Shown here one piece after another: positions 1 through 8,645 of a DNA stretch of 64,000 nt. Position 1 is the stretch's first letter. Each line of letters begins with the position of its first letter. This DNA is from Phycicoccus sp. CSK15P-2 (lineage in GTDB: Bacteria; Actinomycetota; Actinomycetes; Actinomycetales; Dermatophilaceae). Below the pieces are notes generated by a model. The model was not told the DNA's origin, did no database searches, and saw only the letters and a program-made list of their open reading frames with translations. A program made the position numbers and the translations under genes. The stretch covers positions 32,978-96,977 of the forward strand of contig NZ_JAFDVE010000010.1 in NCBI RefSeq assembly GCF_016888005.1, in the 5' to 3' direction.

Positions 1-885
1 CCGCTGCAGCATGTGCCAGTCCGTCGGGTGCTCCCGGATGGCCCCGCCGAGGGCGTCGGCACAGGCCTGGGTCATGGCCAGCACCTTCTCGCGCGTCGGC
101 CCCGCGGTCGGCACGGGCACCTGCGGGTGGAAGGTGACGACGATCCCCCATCCGCTCCCCCGGCGCTCGTGGCGGATCGACACGGGGACCAGCGGGCGGC
201 GCTCGGCGAGGGCGAGCGCGGCAGGTCCCGGCGCCATCCGGGCAGGGAGCCCGCAGAGGTCGACGGTCACCCCGCGCCGGGTGATGTCGCGGTCGGCGAG
301 CAGCGGGAGGAGCCCCGGGCGCCGGGCCGCCTCGCGCAGCGCCGCGAAGACGTCCGGGCCTCCGGTGAGCGGCAGGATGGTCATCCCGAGCCCTTCCCGG
401 AACTCGAGGAACTCGCGGAAGACCGCCTCGGGCTCGAGCCGTTCGGCGACCGTCGTCACGGCCCCGAGGTGCTGGGTGCACCAGGCCCCGGCGAGGTCCC
501 AGTTGCCGAGGTGCCCGAGGAAGCACACGACCGACCCGCCCTCGGCGAGCACCCGGCGCACCGGCGCGTCCCCCTCGGTGCGGACCCGGTCGGCGAGCTC
601 GTCGCGGGAGAGCACGGGAAGCCGGAAGGCCTCGCAGTAGTACCGCAGGTAGGAGCGCATGCCCTCGCGGACCAGGGCGTCGAGCGTCGCCGCGTCGGTG
701 CCGGGCCGAACCCGGGCGTAGTTCGCGCGCATCCGCTCCGCGCCACCGCGCGCGACCGTGAGGTCGGCGACGGCGTCGAAGGTGCGGTAGGCGACCCGCT
801 CGGGCATCCGGCGGACCACCGCGAACCCCAGGCGGTGCGCGGCGACGGTCGCGGCGTCCGCCATCCCGGACGGGAGGAGGCTCAC
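1..885 (-). CDS. Phosphatidylinositol mannoside acyltransferase-like protein (LpxL/HtrB fold), 3' end outside window
   Basis: Probable membrane-associated acyltransferase that adds an acyl chain to phosphatidylinositol mannosides. The minus-strand frame reads MSLLPSGMADAATVAAHRLG near the start and contains GHLGNWD, the H-x4-D catalytic motif of the LpxL/HtrB family. Downstream are the conserved LPLLADRDI and a VPVSIRHERRG stretch. The GTG start at 885 overlaps the stop of the PIP synthase gene (GTGA), so the two are translationally coupled and belong to one operon. That pairing (pgsA then patA) is a standard actinobacterial order and supports the PatA-like role over a generic lipid A acyltransferase. 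The gene is cut by the window edge, so its C-terminus is not visible. Confidence 0.85.
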   Translation of the reverse strand, partial: MSLLPSGMADAATVAAHRLGFAVVRRMPERVAYRTFDAVADLTVARGGAERMRANYARVRPGTDAATLDALVREGMRSYLRYYCEAFRLPVLSRDELADRVRTEGDAPVRRVLAEGGSVVCFLGHLGNWDLAGAWCTQHLGAVTTVAERLEPEAVFREFLEFREGLGMTILPLTGGPDVFAALREAARRPGLLPLLADRDITRRGVTVDLCGLPARMAPGPAALALAERRPLVPVSIRHERRGSGWGIVVTFHPQVPVPTAGPTREKVLAMTQACADALGGAIREHPTDWHMLQR

Positions 886-1497
886 CGCGGGACCAGGGCC
901 TGGCGCCGGACCTCCAGCATCCGCTGGACGACGGTGACGAGGCTGGCCAGCGCGAGGAGGGCGAGCACGACCCCGAGGAAGACGGTCGGCAGCCCCAGCA
1001 GGCCGGTGAGACCCGTGGCGACGAGGACGGCGACGAGCCGGTCGGCGCGCTCGGCGATGCCGACGTCAGCCGTCATGCCGAGACCCTCCGCCCGGGCCTT
1101 CGCGTACGACACGACGCTGCCGAGGATGAGGCACCCCAGCGCCAGTGCGGCCATGTAGGCGTTGCCGCCGTCGCCGGCGTACCAGAGCACGAGCCCCCCG
1201 AAGATCGCCGCGTCACCCACCCGGTCCAGGGTGGAGTCGAGGTAGGCGCCCCAGCTGCTCGAGCGGCCGAGACGCCGCGCCATGATGCCGTCGACGGTGT
1301 CGGAGAAGACGAACGCCGTGATGACCAGGGTCCCGACGAGGAACTGTCCCCGCGGGTAGAAGACCAGGGCACCGGCCGCGACCCCGACGGTACCGATGAT
1401 CGTCACGACGTCCGGGCTCACTCCGAGCCGGATGAGGAGAGATGCGACCGGGGTGAGGATCTTCGTGAAGAAGGCGCGCGCGTATCGGTTGAGCATG
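882..1497 (-). CDS. pgsA: Phosphatidylinositol phosphate synthase (CDP-alcohol phosphatidyltransferase)
   Basis: Integral membrane enzyme that joins CDP-diacylglycerol to inositol 1-phosphate, the first step of phosphatidylinositol and PIM synthesis. The protein, about 204 residues, shows the complete CDP-alcohol phosphotransferase signature D-x2-D-G-x2-A-R-x8-G-x3-D-x3-D: DTVDGIMARR followed by GAYLDSTLD. Five or so hydrophobic segments follow. The ATG at 1497 (MLNRYARAFF) is preferred: the open frame extends upstream but that extension has no membrane or family character. The stop overlaps the acyltransferase start. In many actinobacteria this gene sits with thrS and a HIT gene; here thrS is separated from it by a mannosidase, a GNAT and an EF-G-like gene. 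Confidence 0.93.
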
Positions 1498-1598
1498 GTG
1501 CTGCCAGCGTAGTGGGACGCTCGCCGCGTCCCGGGCACCCGGCCTCCGAACCTGCCCCTCCCCTTGTGCTGCGGGGTCGGCAGGAGTTGATTGGGGGC

Positions 1599-3707
1599 AT
1601 GAGCGGCAGCGTGGCCCAGGCACCTCCCGTCCACGACGTGTCCCGGCTGCGGACCGTCGTCCTCGTGGGACCGGGCGGTGCGGGCACGTCGAGGCTCTTC
1701 GACCACGTCGTGGGCACCCTCTCCCCGCGCCGCAGCGGGTCCCGGCGCACCGAGGTGTCACCCGGCCTCCGCGTCGCGACCCTGCCGCTCGGGAAGGTGG
1801 TGCTCACTCTGCTCGACGCACCGGGCAACCCCGACTTCGTCGGTCAGGTACGGGCGGGTCTGCGGGCCGCGGACGCCGCCCTCTTCGTCGTCTCGGCCGC
1901 GGACGGCGCGGACGCCCGGTCCCGTGCGCTGTGGCACGAGTGCGCGCTGGTCGGGATGCCGCGCGCTGTGCTCGTGACCCAGCTCGACACACGGGACGCC
2001 GACTTCGTCGCGACGCTCGAGGACTGCCGCGCGCACTTCGGGGGCGGCATCCAGCCCCTCGGGGTGCCCGTCCCCGGGGTGGACGGCGCCGTGACGTCGG
2101 TCGCCGACCTGCTCCTCGGCGAGATCCACGACTACTCGGGCGGCGAGCGGAGCGTCCGCGCCGCGGGTCCGGAGCACGCGGAGGTCTTCGACACCCACCG
2201 GCCCGGGCTCGTCGAGGGGATCATCGAGGAGTCCGAGGACCCCGACCTCATGGAGCGCTACCTCGCCGGTGACGCGCTCGACCTCCCGACCCTCGAGGGG
2301 GACCTCCTGGCAGCGGTGTCCCGTGGCGCCTTCCACCCGGTCCTGCCGGTCTCCGGCGAGACGGGGGCCGGTGTGGACGTCGTGCTCCACCTCGTCGAGG
2401 CGGCACTCCCCCACCCCGGCCTGCACCCGCTGCCCACGGTCACCCCGGTCGGTGGGGGTGACCCGGTCGAGCTGGCTGCCGACCCGGACGGCCCGCTGGT
2501 CGCCGAGGTCGTGCACACCGAGTCCGACGCCTACGTCGGGCACCTCTCCCTCGTGCGGGTGTTCTCGGGCACGTTGCGCGCGGACCGGCCGGTGCACGTC
2601 TCGGGCCACCTCGAGCTCCTCGACGGCCCCACCGGCGAGGGGCACGAGGCCCACGACGACGACGTGCGGCCCGGGTCGGTCGCCGCTCCGCTCGACGGTG
2701 AGCTGATGGCGAAGGACCACGCCGTCGCCGGCGAGGTCGTCGTCGTCACGAAGCTGACGGGTGCGCAGACCTCCGACACCCTCTCCGACCCGTCCCGGCC
2801 ACTGCTCGTCACGCCGTGGGCCCTCCCCGACGCGCTGCTGCCCGCGGCGGTGCGCGCCGCGAGCCGGGCCGACGAGGACCGGATGCCCGTGGCGTTCCGC
2901 GAGCTCGCGGCCGAGGACCCGTCCCTGCGCATCGACCACGACGGGGACACGGGGCAGGTCGTGCTGTGGACCACCGGGCCCGCGCACCTCGACCTCGTGC
3001 TGCACCGGATGCGAGACCGGTTCAACGTCGGTGTCGAGCAGGTGCCGGTGACGGTCGCGCTCAAGGAGACCGCGACGGGTCGCTGCGAGGCCCAGGGGCG
3101 GCATGTCAAGCAGTCCGGCGGGCACGGGCAGTACGCCGTGTGCCACCTCGTGCTCGAGCCGCTGCCCCGCGGGTCCGGGGTGCGTTTCGACGAGGTCGTC
3201 GTGGGCGGTGCCGTGCCTCGGCAGTTCATCGGCAGCGTCGAGAAGGGTGTGCACGCGCAGCTCGCCAAGGGCCTCCTCGCCGGTTGGCCGGTCACCGACG
3301 TCCAGGTCACCCTCACCGACGGCAAGGCGCACAGCGTCGACTCCTCCGACATGGCCTTCCAGACGGCCGCCGGGCTCGCGCTGCGCGAGCTCGCCTCACC
3401 GGCGACGCTCTGCCTTCTCGAACCGATCGACACCGTGCACGTGACGGTCGACGACGAGCACCTCGGTGCCGTGATGACCGATGTCAGCACCCGGCGCGGC
3501 CAGATCCTCGGCTCCGAGCCCGCGCCCGAACCCGGTCGTTCGGTGCTCACCGCCGCCGTGCCACGGCTCGAGCTGCTCGACTACGCGGTCGCGCTGCGCT
3601 CCCTGGCGCACGGGACCGGCACCTTCCACCGTGAGCCCCGGGGCTACGAGGAGCTGCCGGAGCGGATCGCCCGCGAGCACCTCGGGGCACGGGCCACGGT
3701 TCCCTGA
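1599..3707 (+). CDS. EF-G-like protein (FusA2/EF-G2 family) with degenerate GTPase motifs
   Basis: Homologue of the second EF-G of actinobacteria (mycobacterial FusA2 type), 702 residues with G, II, III, IV and V domains in order. Family stretches are clear: GIIEESEDPDLMERYL, YVGHLSLVRVFSG, HVKQSGGHGQYAVC and GGAVPRQFIGSVEKGV. The GTPase motifs are not intact. The P-loop at residues 24-31 reads GPGGAGTS with Thr in place of the invariant Lys, switch I is about a dozen residues short compared with what I recall of M. tuberculosis FusA2, DxPG is present (DAPGNPDF), and NKxD is TQLD. It is therefore probably a weak or non-hydrolysing translation-factor paralogue. The start is the ATG at 1599 with GGAG upstream; it converges with the HIT gene 7 nt away. 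Confidence 0.88.
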   Translation: MSGSVAQAPPVHDVSRLRTVVLVGPGGAGTSRLFDHVVGTLSPRRSGSRRTEVSPGLRVATLPLGKVVLTLLDAPGNPDFVGQVRAGLRAADAALFVVSAADGADARSRALWHECALVGMPRAVLVTQLDTRDADFVATLEDCRAHFGGGIQPLGVPVPGVDGAVTSVADLLLGEIHDYSGGERSVRAAGPEHAEVFDTHRPGLVEGIIEESEDPDLMERYLAGDALDLPTLEGDLLAAVSRGAFHPVLPVSGETGAGVDVVLHLVEAALPHPGLHPLPTVTPVGGGDPVELAADPDGPLVAEVVHTESDAYVGHLSLVRVFSGTLRADRPVHVSGHLELLDGPTGEGHEAHDDDVRPGSVAAPLDGELMAKDHAVAGEVVVVTKLTGAQTSDTLSDPSRPLLVTPWALPDALLPAAVRAASRADEDRMPVAFRELAAEDPSLRIDHDGDTGQVVLWTTGPAHLDLVLHRMRDRFNVGVEQVPVTVALKETATGRCEAQGRHVKQSGGHGQYAVCHLVLEPLPRGSGVRFDEVVVGGAVPRQFIGSVEKGVHAQLAKGLLAGWPVTDVQVTLTDGKAHSVDSSDMAFQTAAGLALRELASPATLCLLEPIDTVHVTVDDEHLGAVMTDVSTRRGQILGSEPAPEPGRSVLTAAVPRLELLDYAVALRSLAHGTGTFHREPRGYEELPERIAREHLGARATVP

Positions 3708-3714
3708 CCCTCCC

Positions 3715-4254
3715 TCAGGCGGGCCAGTGCTCGGCGAGCCGCCCGCGGACGTCCTCGAGGAGCATCGGCATCGCCTTGGTCCGCGCGACGATCGGGAGGA
3801 AGTTGCTGTCGCCACCCCACCGTGGGACGACGTGCTGGTGCAGGTGCGCCGCGACGCCCGCCCCGGCGACCGCTCCCTGGTTCATCCCCAGGTTGAAGCC
3901 CATCGGCGCCGACGCCGACTCCAGCGCCCGGACGGCCCCCTTGGTCAGGGCGGTGAACTCAGCGGTCTCGTCGTCCGTGAGGTCGACGTAGAGGGCCACG
4001 TGCCGGTACGGGCAGACGAGGACGTGACCCGGGTTGTACGGGAAGAGGTTCATGACGACGAAGCAGTGCTCCCCCCGGTGCACGACGAGGCCCTCCTCGT
4101 CGGGCTTGCCGGGCGCCGCGCAGAAGGGGCACCCGTCCCCGCCCTCCGGGTCCGGCCGGTCGCCCTGGATGTAGACCATCCGGTGCGGCGTCCAGAGCCG
4201 CTCGAAGCCGTCCGCGTCGCCGGTGAAGTCGGCAGGGTCCTCGGACTGGGGCAT
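3715..4254 (-). CDS. HIT family nucleotide hydrolase/transferase (Ap4A phosphorylase-like)
   Basis: 179-residue cytosolic protein of the histidine triad superfamily. The triad HLHQHVVPRW lies near residue 146, and a CPFC pair near residue 44 may bind zinc. Conserved VVMNLFPYNPGHVLVCPYRH places it in the branch related to mycobacterial Ap4A phosphorylase, which acts on diadenosine polyphosphates. The ATG at 4254 (MPQSEDPADF) follows GGGAGC and fits the family N-terminus; longer in-frame extensions overlap the GNAT gene and are rejected. Proximity to pgsA and thrS is the usual actinobacterial context, although insertions have broken the contiguity. Confidence 0.9.
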   Translation of the reverse strand: MPQSEDPADFTGDADGFERLWTPHRMVYIQGDRPDPEGGDGCPFCAAPGKPDEEGLVVHRGEHCFVVMNLFPYNPGHVLVCPYRHVALYVDLTDDETAEFTALTKGAVRALESASAPMGFNLGMNQGAVAGAGVAAHLHQHVVPRWGGDSNFLPIVARTKAMPMLLEDVRGRLAEHWPA

Positions 4255-4337
4255 GCTCCCGATCCTAGGGGCCGGACGAGGAGGCTCGTCGGTGGCGGCG
4301 CGTGGGTCGAGCAGGTCCGGCAGGTCGCCGCTCTCGG

Positions 4338-4829
4338 TCAGGCCTGGGCGTGCGGCCCGAGACGCAGCTCCATGAGCCGCTCCGACGGGGGCCGGAAGCC
4401 GGCCCTCTCGTAGAGCGTGCGGGCCTCGGTGTGGGCGTGGAGCTGGATCCGGGTCACGCCGTCCGACCCGGCCCACTCGACGACGGTCCGCAGCAGCTGC
4501 TCGCCGATGCCCTGCCCACGGGCGTCGGCGCTGACGAAGAGCAGGCCGACGTGGAACCACGCCGTGGCCGGGCGGCGGGTGCTCGGCAGCTTCTGCACCC
4601 GGGTGCCGTGCACGACCCCCAGCGGCCGCCCCGAGGGGTCCTCGGCGAGCCAGGTCCGTCGGGCCCGGTCGCGCAGCCAGGCGTCCGCGAGGTCGTCGAG
4701 GAAGCCGGGACGGACGACGCCTCCCTGCTCGCGCTCGTCCTGGATGTGCAGCGCGGCGACGGAGAACGCGTCCCGGGGCTCTGCCGGGCGCACCCGCACC
4801 GCCTGGGTCGTGTCCACGACCCCCAGCAT
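4338..4829 (-). CDS. GNAT family N-acetyltransferase
   Basis: About 163 residues with one GNAT fold. Acetyl-CoA-binding motif A is visible as VGLLFVSADARGQGIGEQLL (RGQGIG), followed by motif B with HTEARTLYERAGF. The substrate cannot be deduced. The start at 4829 (MLGVVDTTQAVRV) is preferred because the family fold begins just after it; an ATG at 4871 is in frame but adds an unstructured leader. It is separated from the HIT gene by about 80 nt and from the mannosidase by the structured intergenic region. Confidence 0.82.
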   Translation of the reverse strand: MLGVVDTTQAVRVRPAEPRDAFSVAALHIQDEREQGGVVRPGFLDDLADAWLRDRARRTWLAEDPSGRPLGVVHGTRVQKLPSTRRPATAWFHVGLLFVSADARGQGIGEQLLRTVVEWAGSDGVTRIQLHAHTEARTLYERAGFRPPSERLMELRLGPHAQA

Positions 4830-4889
4830 GGCGGACGCCGACCCGTCGCGGCACCCGCTCGGGCGAACCACCGGGCCCGGACAATAGGC

Positions 4890-4922
4890 GAGGCCCCGGG
4901 AAGTATGAGTTCCCGGGGCCTC
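4890..4922. terminator. Perfect 13-bp hairpin, probable terminator
   Basis: Arms GAGGCCCCGGGAA and TTCCCGGGGCCTC with a 7-nt loop. It has no clear U-tract on either strand, as is common for actinobacterial terminators. It lies just upstream of the GNAT start and about 295 nt beyond the GH92 stop, so it probably ends a transcript that reads leftward through the structured region. Confidence 0.7.
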
Positions 4923-5217
4923 TGGTGACCCGGTGTGATGCTCCGCGTCTCACGAGTCGCTCTCCGGCCACCACCACCCTCATCACAGGCTGGCTCCTCG
5001 CGGCAGAACCGCGTGGCCTGGTGGCCTTCCTTCGTCTCGATCCCTCCGCCACCGAAGTGGTGGAGTGGGTTATTTCTAGTCCGCCCGCGCGGGTCTCCGC
5101 AAGGGGTTCGGGCGACCGATCTCGGGTCGCCCGGCTGCGCTTGGCGTGTCGTCGGTGTGTCGTGTGACGGACGTGACCGGGGCTCGTCCTCCGGTCATGC
5201 CGTCCCGGCATGCGGAC
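4923..5217 (-). other. Structured intergenic region without a gene; possible ncRNA
   Basis: About 295 nt between the GH92 stop and the terminator hairpin. I see no convincing coding sequence. Read on the minus strand it contains a GGGCGACC stem (5110-5132), a 9-bp stem with one mismatch and a UUCG loop (5044-5065), a CGCGG/CCGCG stem (4999-5013) and the final terminator hairpin. The hallmark sequences of RNase P RNA, tmRNA and SRP RNA are absent. A small stable RNA or a long structured 3' UTR are both possible. Confidence 0.4.
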
Positions 5218-8200
5218 CTACTCGAGGGTCATCGCGTAGACCTCGAACCGGTCGTCCCCGGGAAGCGTCACCGCCTGCAGCTCGCGGTCGGGGTCGACCT
5301 CGACGCTCACCCCGAAGATCTGCACGGGCGGCCCGTCGACGCCGGCTCCGGCCTTGATCCGGTGGTCCATGGCGACGGCCACCTCGTTGCCGTGGTGCCC
5401 ACTGCCGGCGGCCCAGTCGGTGAGGGCCACCGGCACCGAGTCGACCGTGCCGTCGGTGTAGGTGAGCCGCAGCCGGGTCGAGACGTCGCCGTCGTGCGTC
5501 GCTCCGAGCACGCGCAACCGGCTGCGGGAGGCGGCCGGGACCAGCAGCGTCCGGCCGTCCGCCTCGACGAAGCTCGGGGTGGTCCCCGCGGTCTCGGGCA
5601 GCGAGAACGTCGAGCCGTCCCACTCCCACAGCCCCGGCGCCGGGAGGAGGTCGGCGTCGTAGCTCCAGCCGGAGCCGTCGAAGTCCCCGTCGCCGGGAGC
5701 GTCGACGGTGGCGGTGCCGTCGTGCGTCCGGACCCCGTCGAGGTCCACCGGGCAGGTGTCGGCGTCCGTTGCCGCACAGCGCAGGGGCTCGCGCACCTGC
5801 ACGGTCACGGTGCGGACGACGTCCTCGATGCCCGGCGCACTCGCCCGGACCGTCACCTCGTGGTCACCCTCGCCGAGATCCTCCGGGAGACGCAGCGTCA
5901 CCGGCACCTGCTCGGTCGCGGGCGCCTCCTTGCTGCGCAGCACGACCCGGTGGCCGTGGTTCCCCACGCGGGACCTCCAGCCCTCCGGCGTGGTCACGTC
6001 CAGCTCGACCGGGAGGCCGCGCGGCGCCTGGCCGACGAGCTCGACCGTCAGGGTCGCGCGGTCGTCACCGACCGGGACGACGAGCGGGTCCGGGCGGACC
6101 GCCATGGACAGCCGTACCCGAGGGTCGCGGCGGGCCGGCACGACCGAGGGCGGCACGTCGGAGGACCGGGTGCCCCACCGGCTCGGTCGCGTGCCGACCG
6201 TCTGGGCGATCGTCCCGCCGTCGCGCACCGCGTCCCACGACACCCAGCTCTTCGTGCTCCGGCGCCCGTCGACGGCGAGCGTGCGCACGTAGCGGGCGTC
6301 GTCGGAGACCCCGGGTGCCGTGATCGTGAGGTGCCCGCCCTGGCCGGTCCGGACACCGGTCGGCCGCTGCACCGTGATATCGACCCGCTCGAACTGGGGC
6401 GAGGAGACCACGAAGAAGTCGCCCCCGCTCATCGTCGGGTAGAGACCCCACGAGGAGAAGACGTACCAGGCGGACATCGTGCCGAGGTCGTCGTTGCCGG
6501 TGACGCCGTCGGCGCCGTCGGTGAAGAGCGTGAACGCGGCGCGGGTGACCGTCGCGGTCTTCGCGGGCTCGCGCACCCAGGCGTACATGTACGGGGCGAG
6601 CAGGTCGGGCTCGTTGTTGGGGTTGTACGTCGGCTTGCCGTAGTAGTCGTACGTCTCGACGATCCACGTCGACCGGGCCGTGCCCGCGGGGTCGGCCAGC
6701 AGGTCGTCGTAGGCGAAGAAGTCGTCGAGCCGCTGCTCGGCGCTCCGGCGGCCGCCCATGAGCCGGACCAGGCCGGCGGGGTCGTGGGGCACGAGCCACT
6801 GGTACTGGTAGGAGCCGCCCTCGTGGAAGGCGTGCGAGGCCTCGACCGGGTCGTAGGGGTCGAGCCAGGTGCCGTCCTCCAGGCGCGGGCGGAAGGTCTC
6901 CGTCCCCGCGTCCCACAAGGTGCGGTACCAGCCGGCGCGTTCGGTGAGGGTCCGCGCGTCGGCGCGGTGGCCGAGCCCGGCCGCCATGAGCGCGAGCGAG
7001 GCGTCCGCCGCCGCGTACTCGAGGGTCGCCGACGCCGGGTGCGAGCAGTCGTTGTCACCTCCGTGGCTCACGCAGTCGGTGCCGACGTCCAGTCCGTACG
7101 GCACGTAGCCGAGCTCCTCGTAGTAGTGCTGACCGGAGCGCCCGTTGTAGGGGCTGTCGGCGGGCGGGCGGCTCGTGGCGTTCGCCAGCAGGAGCGCGTA
7201 CGCCTCGTCCTCGTGCCCCGCGAGGAAGCCCTTGCTCCAGCCCTCGACGAGGAAGGGCGTCACCGGGTCTCCGGTCATGATGTTCGTCTCGCTGTCGACC
7301 AGGGCCCACCGCGGGAGCCATCCGCCCTCGCGCCCGGTCGCCAGCACCGAGAGGTAGGAGTCCCGCGCGACGTCCGGGGCGAGGATCTCCAGCAGCTGGT
7401 TCTGCGGGCGGTAGGTGTCCCACAGCGAGAAGTTCTGCCGCGGCGTGTACCCGTCCGCGACGTGCACCTCGCCGTCCCGGCCGAGGTAGCTGCCGTCGGC
7501 GTCCGCGGCGAGGTTGGGGTGCAGCAGGGAGTGGTAGAGCGCCGTGTAGTAGGCCGTCCGTCGCTCGTCGGTGCCGCCGGTCACCGGTGCCAGGCCGAGC
7601 TGGTCCTCCCAGCGCTGCGCGAGCCGGGTGCGCACGGCGTCGAAGTCGAACCCGTCGCCGGTTTCGGCGAGGAGGTTGGCCCGGGCGCCCTCGGCACCCG
7701 TGTAGCTCAGCGCGACCTTGACGGTGACCTCGGAGGTCCCCTCCGGGAAGGTCACCGCCGCGCCGTTGCGGCCGCCGGACGTCTCGGCGTCGCGCCGGCC
7801 CGGGGTGAGCGTGCTGCCGCTCCACGTCGCGAAGGAGGAGAACGGGGTGCTGAACTCGGCCCGGAACCAGACGGTGTGCTCGTCCTTGCCGGCGCAGAAG
7901 TTGCCGTCGTGGATGCGGCCCTCCACCGCGTGCTCCCCCACGACGTGCACCTCGGAGTCGAAGACGCGCATGTTGGCCTTTCCGGTGTTGAGCAGCACGT
8001 TGGCCTGCTCGCCTGCAGGGAACGTGTAGCGCTGCCAGCCGGTGCGGTCCGTGGCGGTCAGCTCGGCCTCGACGTCGTACGTGGCGAGCCCGACGCGGTA
8101 GTAGCCGGGGCTCGCCTCCTCGTCGTCGTGGCTGAACGTCGAGCGGTACTCGTCCGGGTCGGTGGAGGTCACCTCTCCCGTGGTGGGGAGGACGGGGAGC

Positions 8201-8499
8201 TCGCCGACGACCGGACAGCCGACACCGGACAGGTGGGTCTGGCTGAAGCCGTGGATGCGGTTCTGCGAGTAGTCGTAGCCGCCCTCGCCCCCGGTGTCCG
8301 GGCTCACCTGCACCATGCCGAACGGCGCGCTCACCCCGGGAAAGGTGTTGCCGTTGTCCTGGGTCCCGACGAACGGGTTGACCCACGAGCCGAGGGGTTC
8401 GGCCGCCGAGGCGGAGGTGGAGGCACCGCCGGTGCCGGTGATCAGCACGACCCCGGCGACGACGCCGCCGACGAGACCAGGACGGTACGGCCGGCGCAT
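5218..8499 (-). CDS. Secreted GH92 alpha-mannosidase with C-terminal NEW3-like domain
   Basis: Exo-acting, calcium-dependent alpha-mannosidase family (GH92), 1093 residues. It begins with a Sec signal peptide (MRRPYRPGLVGGVVAGVVLI, cleavage near ASA-AE). The GH92 body starts at VNPFVGTQDNGNTFPG and contains the signature GNDDLGTMSAWYVFSSWGL plus the EGGSYQYQWLVPHD segment around the expected acid region. After about residue 720 come Ig-like NEW3/NPCBM-associated sequence and a C-terminal beta domain. It probably trims mannose from external glycans or mannan. The ATG at 8499 follows AAGGAGCG. Upstream at 8580-8598 is a palindrome shared with the second GH92 gene. It sits between thrS and the HIT gene as an insertion into a usually tight cluster. 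Confidence 0.9.
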   Translation of the reverse strand: MRRPYRPGLVGGVVAGVVLITGTGGASTSASAAEPLGSWVNPFVGTQDNGNTFPGVSAPFGMVQVSPDTGGEGGYDYSQNRIHGFSQTHLSGVGCPVVGELPVLPTTGEVTSTDPDEYRSTFSHDDEEASPGYYRVGLATYDVEAELTATDRTGWQRYTFPAGEQANVLLNTGKANMRVFDSEVHVVGEHAVEGRIHDGNFCAGKDEHTVWFRAEFSTPFSSFATWSGSTLTPGRRDAETSGGRNGAAVTFPEGTSEVTVKVALSYTGAEGARANLLAETGDGFDFDAVRTRLAQRWEDQLGLAPVTGGTDERRTAYYTALYHSLLHPNLAADADGSYLGRDGEVHVADGYTPRQNFSLWDTYRPQNQLLEILAPDVARDSYLSVLATGREGGWLPRWALVDSETNIMTGDPVTPFLVEGWSKGFLAGHEDEAYALLLANATSRPPADSPYNGRSGQHYYEELGYVPYGLDVGTDCVSHGGDNDCSHPASATLEYAAADASLALMAAGLGHRADARTLTERAGWYRTLWDAGTETFRPRLEDGTWLDPYDPVEASHAFHEGGSYQYQWLVPHDPAGLVRLMGGRRSAEQRLDDFFAYDDLLADPAGTARSTWIVETYDYYGKPTYNPNNEPDLLAPYMYAWVREPAKTATVTRAAFTLFTDGADGVTGNDDLGTMSAWYVFSSWGLYPTMSGGDFFVVSSPQFERVDITVQRPTGVRTGQGGHLTITAPGVSDDARYVRTLAVDGRRSTKSWVSWDAVRDGGTIAQTVGTRPSRWGTRSSDVPPSVVPARRDPRVRLSMAVRPDPLVVPVGDDRATLTVELVGQAPRGLPVELDVTTPEGWRSRVGNHGHRVVLRSKEAPATEQVPVTLRLPEDLGEGDHEVTVRASAPGIEDVVRTVTVQVREPLRCAATDADTCPVDLDGVRTHDGTATVDAPGDGDFDGSGWSYDADLLPAPGLWEWDGSTFSLPETAGTTPSFVEADGRTLLVPAASRSRLRVLGATHDGDVSTRLRLTYTDGTVDSVPVALTDWAAGSGHHGNEVAVAMDHRIKAGAGVDGPPVQIFGVSVEVDPDRELQAVTLPGDDRFEVYAMTLE

Positions 8500-8579
8500 G
8501 GGTCGCTCCTTCGGGTGACGACGCTGTCGGCACCCGACTGTCCTGGGCGGTCCGGTCCTCGGCAACAGGTGGACGAGGT

Positions 8580-8598
8580 CCTGTCCGCTCCGGACAGG
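8580..8598. promoter_or_regulatory. Palindromic operator candidate upstream of GH92 gene
   Basis: CCTGTCCG-CTC-CGGACAGG, arms of 8 bp. The core CTGTCC-N5-GGACAG is about 90 bp before the mannosidase start. The same core occurs at 31462-31478 before the second GH92 gene. Additional half-sites (CTGTCC/GGACAG-like) lie nearby at about 8538 and 8603. Confidence 0.6.
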
Positions 8599-8645
8599 CC
8601 GCGGGACAGATGGCCCGGGTCTGCGGCCACCGCAGGCCCGGACGG

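Noticed and set aside
3715..5211. A single 498-codon minus-strand gene covering HIT, GNAT and the structured intergenic region
   Set aside because: Only the last 179 codons match a family (HIT). The upstream part lies in a different frame from the GNAT and crosses several hairpins.
4890..5217. RNase P RNA, tmRNA or SRP RNA
   Set aside because: None of the universally conserved sequence blocks of these RNAs is present on either strand.
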